The notes under the pieces were generated by a model. It saw nothing but the letters and a program-made list of their open reading frames with translations. It did not search any database and was not told the DNA's origin. Below are positions 17,429-26,207 of a DNA stretch of 64,000 bases, piece after piece. Position numbers and translations under genes: made by a program. The stretch's first letter is position 1; every line of letters begins with the position of its first letter. Source of the DNA: Planctomycetota bacterium (GTDB lineage Bacteria > Planctomycetota > Planctomycetia > Pirellulales > Pirellulaceae); assembly GCA_016872775.1 (NCBI GenBank), contig VGZA01000016.1:1-64000 (forward strand), in the 5' to 3' direction.

Positions 17429-19729
17429 ATGTCTGCTTCCGTTCGCTCCCTTGCTGTCCGCGTCTGGTGGGCGTTGAGCCGACGGGTGACCGCTTCGCCC
17501 GTAGAGTCGATGACCGTATGGGCGGCGAGACTGACCGTCGCCCTGGCAACGTGTCTGGGGGCCGACACAACTCGCGCTGAATTCCGGGTTGGTGCCGCGA
17601 TCACCGATGCCACGCCCTTGTCTTTTCCGGTGCTGGTCAATGGCGGAATGACGGCAAATTCGGCCAACAAGGCGGTGACGCCGATCCATGCACGCTCGAT
17701 CGTGCTCGATGATGGAGTGGAGCGGATTGCCATCGTCGTTGTCGACAGTTGCATGATGCCGCGCGACCTGCTCGACGACGCCAAGCAACTTGCCTCGCAG
17801 CGCACTCGGTTACGTCCTGATCGGATCATGATTTCCGCGACCCACACGCATACGGCGCCTGCCTCGATGGGCTGCCTGGGAACCGATGCTGAAGCCGCGT
17901 ACGTTCCGTTCCTGCGCGAGAAACTGGCAGAATCGATTGCCGCGGCCGAGTCGCGATTGCAACCGGCGATTGTGGGATTTGGCGTGGGCAATGCAGCGCC
18001 ATACACCGCGCTGCGACGCTGGATCATCCGGCCGGACCGGTTGATCGCTGATCCGTTCGGCAACCTCACGGTGCGGGCCAACATGCATGCCGGCAGCAAC
18101 TGGGACAACGTTACGGGCGAGTCCGGCCCCGAAGATCCCGACCTCGCATTGCTCTACTTCCGCGCACCGGACGGCCGTCCCCTGGCGTTGCTGGCCAATT
18201 TTTCGATGCACTATTTCTCGGGAGTCGAGCCCTTGAACGCCGACTACTTCGGCATGTTTTGTCGGATCTTGCAGGAGCGACTAGGTGGTTCGGGCCTGCC
18301 GTCGCCCGCGTCGTCGCCCTCGTCGTCGCCCTTCGTCGCCATGATGTCCCACGGCTGCAGTGGCGACATCTGGCGCCGCGATTACACGCTTCCGGCTTCC
18401 GCGCATGCCGGCGAGCCAACGATCGAAGCGTATTCCCAGGGACTGGCGGCGATTGCGGAGTCAGTCATCGACAAAATGGAGTTCGATGCCAGTCCCTCGC
18501 TGGCGATGGCCGAACGGCGACTGCAAATGAACTATCGCGTTCCCGACAGCCAACGACTGGAATGGGCACGACGGATCATGGCGACGGTTGGCGAGCGACC
18601 GCCCCGGACGACGGAGGAGGTCTACGCGCGTGAGCAGATTCTGCTCCACGAGCGGAAGTCGACGGAAGTGGTTCTGCAGGCCATTCGCATCGGGCAGTTC
18701 GCGATTGCAACCACGCCGACTGAAACCTATGCGCTCACCGGGCTCAAGCTCAAATTGCAGAGTCCCTTGCCCAAAACGATGGTGATTGAGCTCGCGAACG
18801 GCGGCGACGGCTATATCCCGCCGCCGGAGCAGCATCACCTGGGCGGGTATAATACCTGGCCGGCGAGATCCGCAGGGCTCGAAGTGACGGCGGAACCGCG
18901 GATCACGCAGGCACTGCTGGAATCGCTGGAATCGGTCTCGTCGCACCCACGCCGCGTCTACCGGCCGCGGCCCGGCGCCGGTTCTGAATCGCTCTTGCGG
19001 CTCAAGCCGATCGCGTACTGGCGTCTGGATGAATTCCATGGGCCACGGGCGTACGACACGTCCGGGAACCGGCATGACGGGTTTTTCGAACCCGGGGTGG
19101 TGTTCTTTCTGGAAGGTCCACGCTCGGATCTGTTCGGCGGCGCGGCGGATGTCGCGACGACGGCAGGTCTCAATCGGGCCACCCATTTCGCTGGCGGCCG
19201 GCTGCATGCTCGCTTGCCAGGGTTGGCTGACGAGTACGCGATCTCGCTCTGGTTCTGGAACGGCATGCCCGCCGACGCTCGGGGTGTCTCGGGCTGGTTG
19301 GTGTCCAGGGATTTCGATCAGGGGCGCAGCCGCCATGGGGAACATTTTGGAGTGGGCGGCACCGAGAGTGACCCCGGCAAACTGATCTTTGAACGCGGCA
19401 ATGCGCCGGGATTGAAACCGATCGTCGGCCGGACCGTGATCGCGCGCTGGACCTGGAACCACCTGTTGATCGATCGCGATCGCGATCGGATACGGGTATT
19501 TCTCAACGGCGCGCCGACGCCCGAAATCGATCACGCCAGCGAGGGCGGATTTCCCGCCGATTTCGATCAACTGTTTGTGGGCGGCCGCAGCGATAATCAG
19601 AGCAACTGGGAAGGGCGCATCGACGAGGTGGCTGTCTTCCGTCGGTCGTTGACGAGCGAAGAACGGGCGTCCCTTCCGTCCCCGCTCCTGCCCAATTCCA
19701 ACTCCAACGCGAAAGACGAAAAAAAATGA
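17429..19729 (+). CDS. Neutral ceramidase-like hydrolase fused to a LamG domain
   Basis: A 766-residue protein. After a positively charged leader and hydrophobic segment (WAARLTVALATCLGA) comes a neutral/alkaline non-lysosomal ceramidase-like N-terminal domain. It has the metal-binding signature SATHTHTAPAS near residues 136-146, a later NFSMHYFSG histidine and SHGCSGD. From about residue 525 (LKPIAYWRLDE) to the C-terminus is a concanavalin A-like LamG domain, with FVGGRSDNQSNWEGRIDEVAVF at its end. The first part would cleave an amide in a lipid or another amide substrate; the second probably binds carbohydrate. AGGAG at 17417-17421 supports the start. The SDR gene overlaps the stop by four bases. 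Confidence 0.85.
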   Translation: MSASVRSLAVRVWWALSRRVTASPVESMTVWAARLTVALATCLGADTTRAEFRVGAAITDATPLSFPVLVNGGMTANSANKAVTPIHARSIVLDDGVERIAIVVVDSCMMPRDLLDDAKQLASQRTRLRPDRIMISATHTHTAPASMGCLGTDAEAAYVPFLREKLAESIAAAESRLQPAIVGFGVGNAAPYTALRRWIIRPDRLIADPFGNLTVRANMHAGSNWDNVTGESGPEDPDLALLYFRAPDGRPLALLANFSMHYFSGVEPLNADYFGMFCRILQERLGGSGLPSPASSPSSSPFVAMMSHGCSGDIWRRDYTLPASAHAGEPTIEAYSQGLAAIAESVIDKMEFDASPSLAMAERRLQMNYRVPDSQRLEWARRIMATVGERPPRTTEEVYAREQILLHERKSTEVVLQAIRIGQFAIATTPTETYALTGLKLKLQSPLPKTMVIELANGGDGYIPPPEQHHLGGYNTWPARSAGLEVTAEPRITQALLESLESVSSHPRRVYRPRPGAGSESLLRLKPIAYWRLDEFHGPRAYDTSGNRHDGFFEPGVVFFLEGPRSDLFGGAADVATTAGLNRATHFAGGRLHARLPGLADEYAISLWFWNGMPADARGVSGWLVSRDFDQGRSRHGEHFGVGGTESDPGKLIFERGNAPGLKPIVGRTVIARWTWNHLLIDRDRDRIRVFLNGAPTPEIDHASEGGFPADFDQLFVGGRSDNQSNWEGRIDEVAVFRRSLTSEERASLPSPLLPNSNSNAKDEKK

Positions 19730-20517
19730 GCATTCTTGAAAAATTCTCCCTGCGAGGCCGCGTGGCACTCGTTACCGCCGGTGCTGGGCCGTTGTTCGGC
19801 AGCAGTTTGTCGGAGGGGCTTGCCGGCGCAGGGGCAACCGTGATCACCGCGTCAAGATCGCTGGAGGCCAATGAGGCCTTTGCCGACGCGCTGCGCCGGC
19901 GCGGCTTTGACGCGCATGGGATGCAGTTCGACCAGTGCGACCTCGAATCGATTCACGCGTTGCACGACCAGATCATCGCCCGCTTTGGCCGCCTCGATGT
20001 GCTGGTGAACAGCGCCCTGGCTCGGGATGGCCACGCCGGCGGCGGGTTCATGGAACAGACCGCGGAACACGCGCGCCGCAGCGCGGAAGGCGATTTCGCG
20101 GGTCTATTTGAAATCTGCCGCGCCTTCCTGCCCGACATGATCCACGCCGGCCGCGGATCGATCATCAATATCTCCAGTATCTATGGCGTCGTCTCGAACG
20201 ATCCAAATCTCTACCTCGACACCGACATGAAACAGCCGCCGACCTACAACTTCGTCAAGGCGGGAATGATCAACTTCACGCGCTATCTTGCCTGTTACTA
20301 CGGCCGCCACGGTATCCGCGCGAACTGCATCAGTCCCGGCGGATACGCGAATAATCAACCGCCCCAATTCGTCCAACGTTATGAACAACGCGTGCCGATC
20401 GGCCGAATGCTCGGCCATGAAGATATCCAGGGTGCCGCCGTGTTCCTGGCGTCCGATGCGTCGGCTTATGTCACCGGAATCAACCTGATGGTCGACGGCG
20501 GATGGACCGCGCATTGA
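19726..20517 (+). CDS. Short-chain dehydrogenase/reductase (SDR)
   Basis: A 263-residue classical SDR with the Rossmann nucleotide-binding segment TAGAGPLFGSS near residues 17-27, a slightly unusual version of TGxxxGxG. The catalytic pair is Tyr174 and Lys178 (YNFVK), with the serine in INISSIYG, and the C-terminal substrate-loop motif SPGGY. The C-terminal GINLMVDGGW is typical of the fatty-acid/sugar alcohol SDR subgroup. The start codon overlaps the ceramidase-like stop (ATGA), so expression is coupled. Candidate substrates are sugars or alcohols released by neighbouring secreted hydrolases, but the SDR itself has no signal peptide and acts in the cytoplasm. Confidence 0.92.
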   Translation: MSILEKFSLRGRVALVTAGAGPLFGSSLSEGLAGAGATVITASRSLEANEAFADALRRRGFDAHGMQFDQCDLESIHALHDQIIARFGRLDVLVNSALARDGHAGGGFMEQTAEHARRSAEGDFAGLFEICRAFLPDMIHAGRGSIINISSIYGVVSNDPNLYLDTDMKQPPTYNFVKAGMINFTRYLACYYGRHGIRANCISPGGYANNQPPQFVQRYEQRVPIGRMLGHEDIQGAAVFLASDASAYVTGINLMVDGGWTAH

Positions 20518-20569
20518 ACCCCGCCGCGGCTCATCGCGCCAGCGGCAATTCGAAAATGAGGAATTACTC

Positions 20570-21550
20570 GTGTTGGTCAGAACTACATGCCACTTTGGTC
20601 CGCTGGTTTCACTGTTGATCTGCTGCGGACTGCTCAGCGCCGCCGTCGATGATCCCGCCGGGAATAATGCGGACCAGCGCAAATTGCTTGGTCGATGGGA
20701 TGTGACCGTTCACGGCAAAGACGGAAAGTACCCATCCTGGTTCGAATTTCGCTTGTCCGGCTACCGCACGCTGGTCGGAAGTTATGTCGGACAATTCGGA
20801 AGCGCTCGGCCGATCGCGAATGTCGAATACCATCGGGGCGTGATGCGGTTTTTGGTCCCGCCGCAATGGGAGCGCCGCTCTAAGGATGTTGTGTTCGAGG
20901 GAGAATGGGTCGGTGATGAGCTCCGTGGCCAGACAACCGACGACAAAGGTGAGGTCATCCGCTGGGAAGCGCGTCGAGCACCCGACTTGAAACGGGACGG
21001 GGAGCCATCCTGGGCCGAGGCCCAGCCACTTTTTAATGGCCGCGATCTGGAAGGCTGGCACGCGCGCAACCCGGCGGTTCGCAATGGCTGGACTGTCGAG
21101 GATGGCAAGCTGGTCAATCGTCAGCCCGGCAACGATCTGGTTTCGGAACGTCGATTCGGAGACTTCAAGCTGCACGCCGAGTTTCGCATTCCAAAGGGGA
21201 GCAACAGCGGGATTTACCTGCGAGGCAGGTATGAAGTGCAGATCGAAGACAACTTTGGCCGCGAGCCCGACAGTCACGAAGTTGGTGGCGTCTACGGATT
21301 TCTCACGCCGACCGACAATCCGTCGCGAGCGCCGGGCGAGTGGCAAAGCTACGACATCACGCTAGTGGGCCGCCGAGTCACCGTCGTTTTGAATGGCACT
21401 ACCATCATCCATCGGCAGATCATCCCCGGGATCACCGGCGGCGCACTCGACGGGGACGAAGGTGCAGCCGGCCCGATCATGATTCAGGGCGATCACGGCC
21501 CCATCGAGTTTCGATCGCTGACAATCACGCCCGCCATCGAGCGACCCTAG
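20570..21550 (+). CDS. Exported DUF1080 (3-keto-disaccharide hydrolase) protein with N-terminal beta domain
   Basis: A 326-residue protein beginning at a GTG supported by GAGGA at 20558-20562. A signal peptide (SLLICCGLLSA) is followed by a roughly 100-residue beta-rich domain near residues 37-140 (LLGRWDVTV, FEGEWVGDEL). The DUF1080 domain spans about 150-325, with the hallmark LFNGRDLEGWHARNP, SNSGIYLRGRYEVQIED and GPIMIQGDHGPIEFRSL. DUF1080 (PF06439) includes hydrolases of 3-keto-glycosides and adopts a concanavalin-like fold. It probably belongs to the same transcript as the preceding ceramidase-like and SDR genes. Substrate specificity is not visible. Confidence 0.9.
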   Translation: MLVRTTCHFGPLVSLLICCGLLSAAVDDPAGNNADQRKLLGRWDVTVHGKDGKYPSWFEFRLSGYRTLVGSYVGQFGSARPIANVEYHRGVMRFLVPPQWERRSKDVVFEGEWVGDELRGQTTDDKGEVIRWEARRAPDLKRDGEPSWAEAQPLFNGRDLEGWHARNPAVRNGWTVEDGKLVNRQPGNDLVSERRFGDFKLHAEFRIPKGSNSGIYLRGRYEVQIEDNFGREPDSHEVGGVYGFLTPTDNPSRAPGEWQSYDITLVGRRVTVVLNGTTIIHRQIIPGITGGALDGDEGAAGPIMIQGDHGPIEFRSLTITPAIERP

Positions 21551-21565
21551 AGATGTTCCCGGTCC

Positions 21566-21642
21566 CCGCGGCCAAAACTTCCTCCGCGGCACCCCGCTAC
21601 CTCCGCGGTAAGATCTTCACCGCGGTAATCTCTTCGCCGCGG
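21566..21642. repeat. Five CCGCGG boxes at 17-19 base intervals between convergent genes
   Basis: CCGCGG occurs at 21566, 21584, 21603, 21620 and 21637, spaced by 18, 19, 17 and 17 bases. The bases between are only loosely similar, with some TAATCTCTTC-like runs. The last two copies lie inside the 3' end of the minus-strand LamG gene. It looks like a decayed short tandem repeat. Confidence 0.6.
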
Positions 21643-22570
21643 TTTCAGCGACGCCACGCTGGAGTGCGAACAGTTGTGCAATCTCCGCCGAGGAAAGAGC
21701 CCGACTAAACAGAGCCAAATCATCCATGCGGCCGATGTAGCCGAGCCCGAGCATTACGGCGGCGCCCTGCGGATCCCAGGTGAATGTCTGTGTGCGAGCC
21801 AAGATTTCGCCGGCCGATTTCCCGTCGAGATACAACGTCGCCAGGCCGTCCGGCTTGTCGGTATTGAACCGCGCGAAAGTGAATGCCACATGCGTCCATT
21901 TGCCCGCGGCAAAGGGCGGTTTATCGACCGCGCACAGTGGTTTTTCGGCAAACGGAATGTCCTCGAATTTGCGCCCCTTCGGGTTCCAGACCGGCTTATC
22001 AGCATAGACTCCCAGCCGGAAAGGAATTCCCTGGGGCCGCTTTTCAAATTCCACAAAGAACGCGGCGTCGTCCCACTGTTTCGAGGTCACCTGCAGCGGG
22101 TCGCAGAATCCCTCGGGCAAGTCGCCGGCGGGATCGGTGCTCAACCAGAACGAAACAGTGCCCGACGTTCCGGCATCGTTCCGAGTTCCGGCGGCGAATC
22201 GAGGGAAATTGCCTTCGGCCTTGTAGAAGACCATCGGCCCGGTACTTTTTTTGAACCGCAGCGCGCCGCCGTATCGGCCCCCCTTATCTTCCCAGGTTAC
22301 TTCGCCGCCCGGCGGCAGACCTTTCACGGCCGTTGCCCGCTCGGACATCGACCGGGCCGTCCAGATTTCTCGATCACCGCGCGCCAGGTCGGCGATTGGC
22401 TCGCGATCAAACGACGCATGGAATGTCAGCGATTGCCCAAGCGCTTCCAGGGAGGGAGCTTCCGCGTGCAACAAGGAAGTTGCGATCAGAACGACGGCTA
22501 TGGCAAGACCGCCGTTCCGAATTGGGCTTACGGCAAATGCGCGCTGTGAACAGGTCCCACGTCGACGCAT
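21617..22570 (-). CDS. Exported LamG/concanavalin A-like protein
   Basis: A 317-residue protein with a signal peptide (GGLAIAVVLIATSLLHAEA) and a single long concanavalin A-like (LamG/laminin_G_3) domain. Typical landmarks are LTFHASFDREPIADLARGD at the start, GTVSFWLSTDP in the middle, WTHVAFTFARFN and LYLDGKSAGE, and the closing IGRMDDLALFSRALSSAEI. Such domains bind glycans or serve as structural modules; no catalytic domain is attached. ATG 22570 is chosen; the longer frame would need TTG 22600. It lies 68 bases downstream of the DUF1501 gene on the same strand, so it could be a late member of that operon. Confidence 0.85.
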   Translation of the reverse strand: MRRRGTCSQRAFAVSPIRNGGLAIAVVLIATSLLHAEAPSLEALGQSLTFHASFDREPIADLARGDREIWTARSMSERATAVKGLPPGGEVTWEDKGGRYGGALRFKKSTGPMVFYKAEGNFPRFAAGTRNDAGTSGTVSFWLSTDPAGDLPEGFCDPLQVTSKQWDDAAFFVEFEKRPQGIPFRLGVYADKPVWNPKGRKFEDIPFAEKPLCAVDKPPFAAGKWTHVAFTFARFNTDKPDGLATLYLDGKSAGEILARTQTFTWDPQGAAVMLGLGYIGRMDDLALFSRALSSAEIAQLFALQRGVAETAAKRLPR

Positions 22571-22638
22571 GGCAAGTTGACTCCGCCGCGTGTTGGGCAA
22601 ATTGGGTACTGGGGCGTTGAGACGTTCGGACAGGCACT

Positions 22639-24093
22639 TCAGGCGATCAATTCAGCGATCGGTCGACCATGGTCGACGACCGGCGTCGGGCGACCATTGA
22701 AGTCCTTGATGAAAGTGTTTGCCGCGTCGATTCCGAGGTGGTGATAGATCGTGGCCAGAAAGTCGCCCGCTGAGCAGATGCGTTCGATCGGATCTTCACC
22801 CCGCTTATCGGTCGCTCCGACACACCGGCCGGTGGCAATGCCTCCGCCCGCCCAGAGATTGGAAAAGGCCCGCGGCCAATGATCTCGGCCAGGTTGGACG
22901 GTTCCGGCCGGCGCGCTGGCGTTTCCTTCGCCGGTGCTCGGTGAGTACTCGATCTTTGGAGTACGACCGAATTCGCCCGTGACGACCACCAGGACGCGTT
23001 TATCCAAACCACGTTCGACGACGTCTTCTATCAGCGCCGATACGGCCTGATCGTAGGCCTGGGCGCGGAACCGCAACGCGTCGAAGACATGTTGGTTCAC
23101 GGCATGGTCATCCCAGTTTCCGACGCGGCCGCACAACGGGCCGCTCAGGCTCGTCGTGAGCACCTCGACGCCGGCTTCGATCAATCGTCGAGCCATCAAT
23201 AACTGCTGGCCCCAGGCATTGCGACCGTAGCGGTCCCGCGTTCGCGGATCCTCTTGCGACAAGTCAAACGCCTCACGCGTCTTCGGGCTGGTCATCAGCT
23301 TGAGCGCCTGCGATTCGAACTGGTCGAGTGCTCCAAGTTCGCCCTGGCGGTCAAAAGCCCGCTCCAGACTGTCCAGCCGTTGTCGCAGCGTCGTGCGACG
23401 ATCGAGCCGGCCGACTTCCCGCTGATCCGAGATCCCGATATTCGGCACGCTGAACGTCGGAGCATTGGGGTCGCCATTCACCGTGAACGGCGAATAGGCA
23501 TCGCCCAGATAGGCCGGTCCGTTGTATTCCAAAGGCGGATTGATGCCGGTGTACAACGGCAACGGGTTGGTACGGGGTCCGGACTGGGAACGCAGGAAAT
23601 TGGTTACCGTCATCCAATCGGGAAATCGGGGCTTCGGCTTATCGCGCGTATCAGGATCACCGGAGAGCATCTGCATCGAACCGGCCGGATGACCGCCGGC
23701 CGTTTGCCGCATCGAGCGCAGCACCGTGAATTTTTCGGCGATCCGAGCTTGCATCGGCAACAGTTCGGAGAAATGCATGCCGGGAACCTGGGTGGCGATC
23801 GTGGAAAACGGCCCCCGGTAATCGCTGGTGGCGTCCGGTTTGGGATCATAGGTATCGATATGTGAGCAACCACCCGGCTTCCAAACCATGATCACCGCGG
23901 TCTTTTCCGCCACGGGCTGGCCGGCACTGTTGGCCGACTCCGCAGCCATGGTCCGCAACCGCAACATGCCGGGCAGGCTCAGGCTTGCGAATCCGGCGAG
24001 TCCCAGTTGCAGAAAGGTCCGTCGGCCATTCGATCCGAAGGGGCGAGGACCCCGGCAACGATCGGAACAGTGGACATGCTTCGAGTCGTTCAT
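22639..24093 (-). CDS. DUF1501 family Tat-exported protein
   Basis: A 484-residue DUF1501 protein. Its twin-arginine leader (NGRRTFLQLGLAGFASLSL) predicts Tat export. Family landmarks are KTAVIMVWKPGGCSHIDTYDPKP, the segment GMHFSELLPMQ, GGHPAGSMQMLSG, and near the C-terminus VVTGEFGRTPK followed by a histidine (GRDHWPRAFS). The fold is alkaline-phosphatase-like according to family knowledge, but no substrate is known. ATG 24093 overlaps the PPC gene stop (ATGA) and matches the usual family start; the frame is open to 24477 inside the neighbour. The cytochrome partner, DUF1549/DUF1553, lies two genes upstream in the same operon. Confidence 0.93.
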   Translation of the reverse strand: MNDSKHVHCSDRCRGPRPFGSNGRRTFLQLGLAGFASLSLPGMLRLRTMAAESANSAGQPVAEKTAVIMVWKPGGCSHIDTYDPKPDATSDYRGPFSTIATQVPGMHFSELLPMQARIAEKFTVLRSMRQTAGGHPAGSMQMLSGDPDTRDKPKPRFPDWMTVTNFLRSQSGPRTNPLPLYTGINPPLEYNGPAYLGDAYSPFTVNGDPNAPTFSVPNIGISDQREVGRLDRRTTLRQRLDSLERAFDRQGELGALDQFESQALKLMTSPKTREAFDLSQEDPRTRDRYGRNAWGQQLLMARRLIEAGVEVLTTSLSGPLCGRVGNWDDHAVNQHVFDALRFRAQAYDQAVSALIEDVVERGLDKRVLVVVTGEFGRTPKIEYSPSTGEGNASAPAGTVQPGRDHWPRAFSNLWAGGGIATGRCVGATDKRGEDPIERICSAGDFLATIYHHLGIDAANTFIKDFNGRPTPVVDHGRPIAELIA

Positions 24094-26195
24094 TTTGACT
24101 CCGCTGGCTTTACTCGGATGTTGATCGGCTCCGACACTATGATATCGACAGTATCCTGGGGCGGCGACATGTTCGTCGGCGATTCCGGACCGGGTCGATA
24201 CTTGGCAACCGCACTGCCGTAGAATGCGATCAGGTAATCGCCCGGCGGGGTCTTGAGTGCAGCCAGGTCGAGCACCGCTTCGGATCGGTCGGCGGGAATC
24301 GAGACATCGAATCGCGGCACCTGTTCGAACCCGGGGCCAAAAGTCCGCAACTGCAACACGGACCCGGAAAACTCGCTGCGGCGGGTATGAAGCAGCGGGA
24401 TCGTCAACTTCGAACCGACCGTCGCCTCGTACACATTCTTCTCGGCGGGCGAGATCGTCAGTGGTGCAAGTTCCCATCGAGTTACGGAAACAGGCAGATT
24501 CCGCACCAAACGCGGTGCAGGGATCTCCCCCCAGGCGTCCGGGATCGGCCAGGCCATCTCCGCCATCCGGACCGGATGGGTCCGCGGTACCCCTTCAATT
24601 GTTGCTCGTCCCGTAAACGAAACATTTCCCCACGAGGGGCTGGCGTCCTGGTCAGCCGAGACAATCACGATCCCGCGCGACTGCCCGGCGGGGATCTTGA
24701 ATCCGTGCGCGGTTACGCCCGGTGGAAGGCCGTCCATCGCCAGTTCGATCTCGCCGTCGAATCCATCCCGACGCATGGCCACGACTTCCAGGGCAACGGT
24801 TGTTCCCGCCCGCAGCGCGAGCGGCTTGGAGACGGCGTTGCGATCACCGTTGCGCAATTCAAAATGCAACCGCCAGGCGGTCAGCGCAAAGTCCGGTGCC
24901 GCCTTGCGAATGCAAAGCCGGTAGACATTGCGCTCGTCATTGCGTGTGCCACCAAACAGATCGCTCACACGCAGCTGGTAAACGCCATCCTCCTTGATTT
25001 CCAGTTTTCCCAGCAGGTCGGATGAACCGCCATCGTAGGGCGGTCCATCGTAGGAATACCCATTACTCGAGGGCTTGATCGGGGCGGGGATGTCATTAAA
25101 TTCCGCGACATCGACCCACTGCTCCGCCGCGCCTTCGCCCGTACGTTTCTGCACGAGCACCGAAGCATCGGTCGGGCGGCCTAGACGTTCGGAAGCGATT
25201 TCAATCCACCACACATCTCCCTTAGCGCCAAGGAACTCATACCGATCGACGTCGGCGGCGGGAAAGAACGTGCCGGCGAGGTCGCAGGGCAGCTGGATTT
25301 TCTGTGCCTGCTCGGGCTGTTGGTTTGGTTCGATCTCCGCCAAAGGCGCCACAGCCGCGACCCCCTCCGGCGGCCAGGAAAATGTATTGACAGCCTGCGT
25401 CGACGGGAAAATCGGGATCCGTTCACTCGCGGATAGTTCCCGCAGTGAGAGTCGATAAAAACAGGACGGACCACCTTTGAACGTCAGGTCGTGGACTTTG
25501 ATCAGATGCCGGCCGTCGACCGTCGCGGTGAAATCGATCGATCCCCCGCGTCGCTCCGCGATCAGGTCTTTTCCCGCGCCGTCGGCGACGATTAGCACAG
25601 CATCGAGTTTGGAATCGATGCCACGCGCCGCGCAGTGAATCAGATACCGTTGACCTTGCCGCGCCTGGAATACGTAATAGTCGACCGACTTGTTGGTGAG
25701 CACAGCGCTGCAGACCGAATTGACCGGCAACTCGCAGGCGGCGTCCAGCCGCGTGTTGGCGGAGGGAGGCACGACCTGCGGCAGCGCACCCACGGAGAAA
25801 ACACGCGAAGACGAGATCCCAAGCCGGGCCAGGACCCGCGCTTCGTAAAGGCCGGACGGACAATCGGCGGCAATCTTGACTCGATAGACATTAGGAACCG
25901 CCTTACCTTCCGCGTCGAGCTTGCGAGTCGCCGTCAGGCCGGAATGATCAAACAACAGATCCGCCGCTTCTTCGAGATGTTCGCCGCTGATCGTTACGTC
26001 GACTTCCGTACCGATCTGACCACCGCTGGGAGTGGTCGTGAGCAGTCGCGGCAGCGGCAGTCCGACCGACTGGGCGCTGCATGTCCGAGTGCCGATCGAG
26101 AACGCCGCGGCGGCCACCATCGCGGCGACTGCAGCCCGTACGGAGAAGGCAGCGGGCGGAATTCCGCCCAAAGTGTATCGTCGAGAATCGTTCAT
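24090..26195 (-). CDS. Exported PPC-domain protein of the planctomycete cytochrome operon
   Basis: A 701-residue secreted protein with a signal peptide ending near SIGTRTCSAQ. An Ig/IPT-like domain spans about residues 45-135 (LLTTTPSGGQIGTEVDVTISG). Two PPC-type (bacterial pre-peptidase C-terminal) beta-sandwiches follow: one near 150-255 (VDYYVFQARQGQRYLIHC) and one near 300-430 (VDRYEFLGAKGDVWWIEI). The rest is beta-rich Ig-like domains. No enzymatic residues are recognised. It sits between the DUF1549/DUF1553 gene (12 bases) and DUF1501 (ATGA overlap), which implies a stoichiometric partnership. The 38.9-42.0 kb gene is a longer paralogue with an added coiled coil. Confidence 0.85.
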   Translation of the reverse strand: MNDSRRYTLGGIPPAAFSVRAAVAAMVAAAAFSIGTRTCSAQSVGLPLPRLLTTTPSGGQIGTEVDVTISGEHLEEAADLLFDHSGLTATRKLDAEGKAVPNVYRVKIAADCPSGLYEARVLARLGISSSRVFSVGALPQVVPPSANTRLDAACELPVNSVCSAVLTNKSVDYYVFQARQGQRYLIHCAARGIDSKLDAVLIVADGAGKDLIAERRGGSIDFTATVDGRHLIKVHDLTFKGGPSCFYRLSLRELSASERIPIFPSTQAVNTFSWPPEGVAAVAPLAEIEPNQQPEQAQKIQLPCDLAGTFFPAADVDRYEFLGAKGDVWWIEIASERLGRPTDASVLVQKRTGEGAAEQWVDVAEFNDIPAPIKPSSNGYSYDGPPYDGGSSDLLGKLEIKEDGVYQLRVSDLFGGTRNDERNVYRLCIRKAAPDFALTAWRLHFELRNGDRNAVSKPLALRAGTTVALEVVAMRRDGFDGEIELAMDGLPPGVTAHGFKIPAGQSRGIVIVSADQDASPSWGNVSFTGRATIEGVPRTHPVRMAEMAWPIPDAWGEIPAPRLVRNLPVSVTRWELAPLTISPAEKNVYEATVGSKLTIPLLHTRRSEFSGSVLQLRTFGPGFEQVPRFDVSIPADRSEAVLDLAALKTPPGDYLIAFYGSAVAKYRPGPESPTNMSPPQDTVDIIVSEPINIRVKPAESK

Positions 26196-26207
26196 CGTTG
26201 TCGCGGC

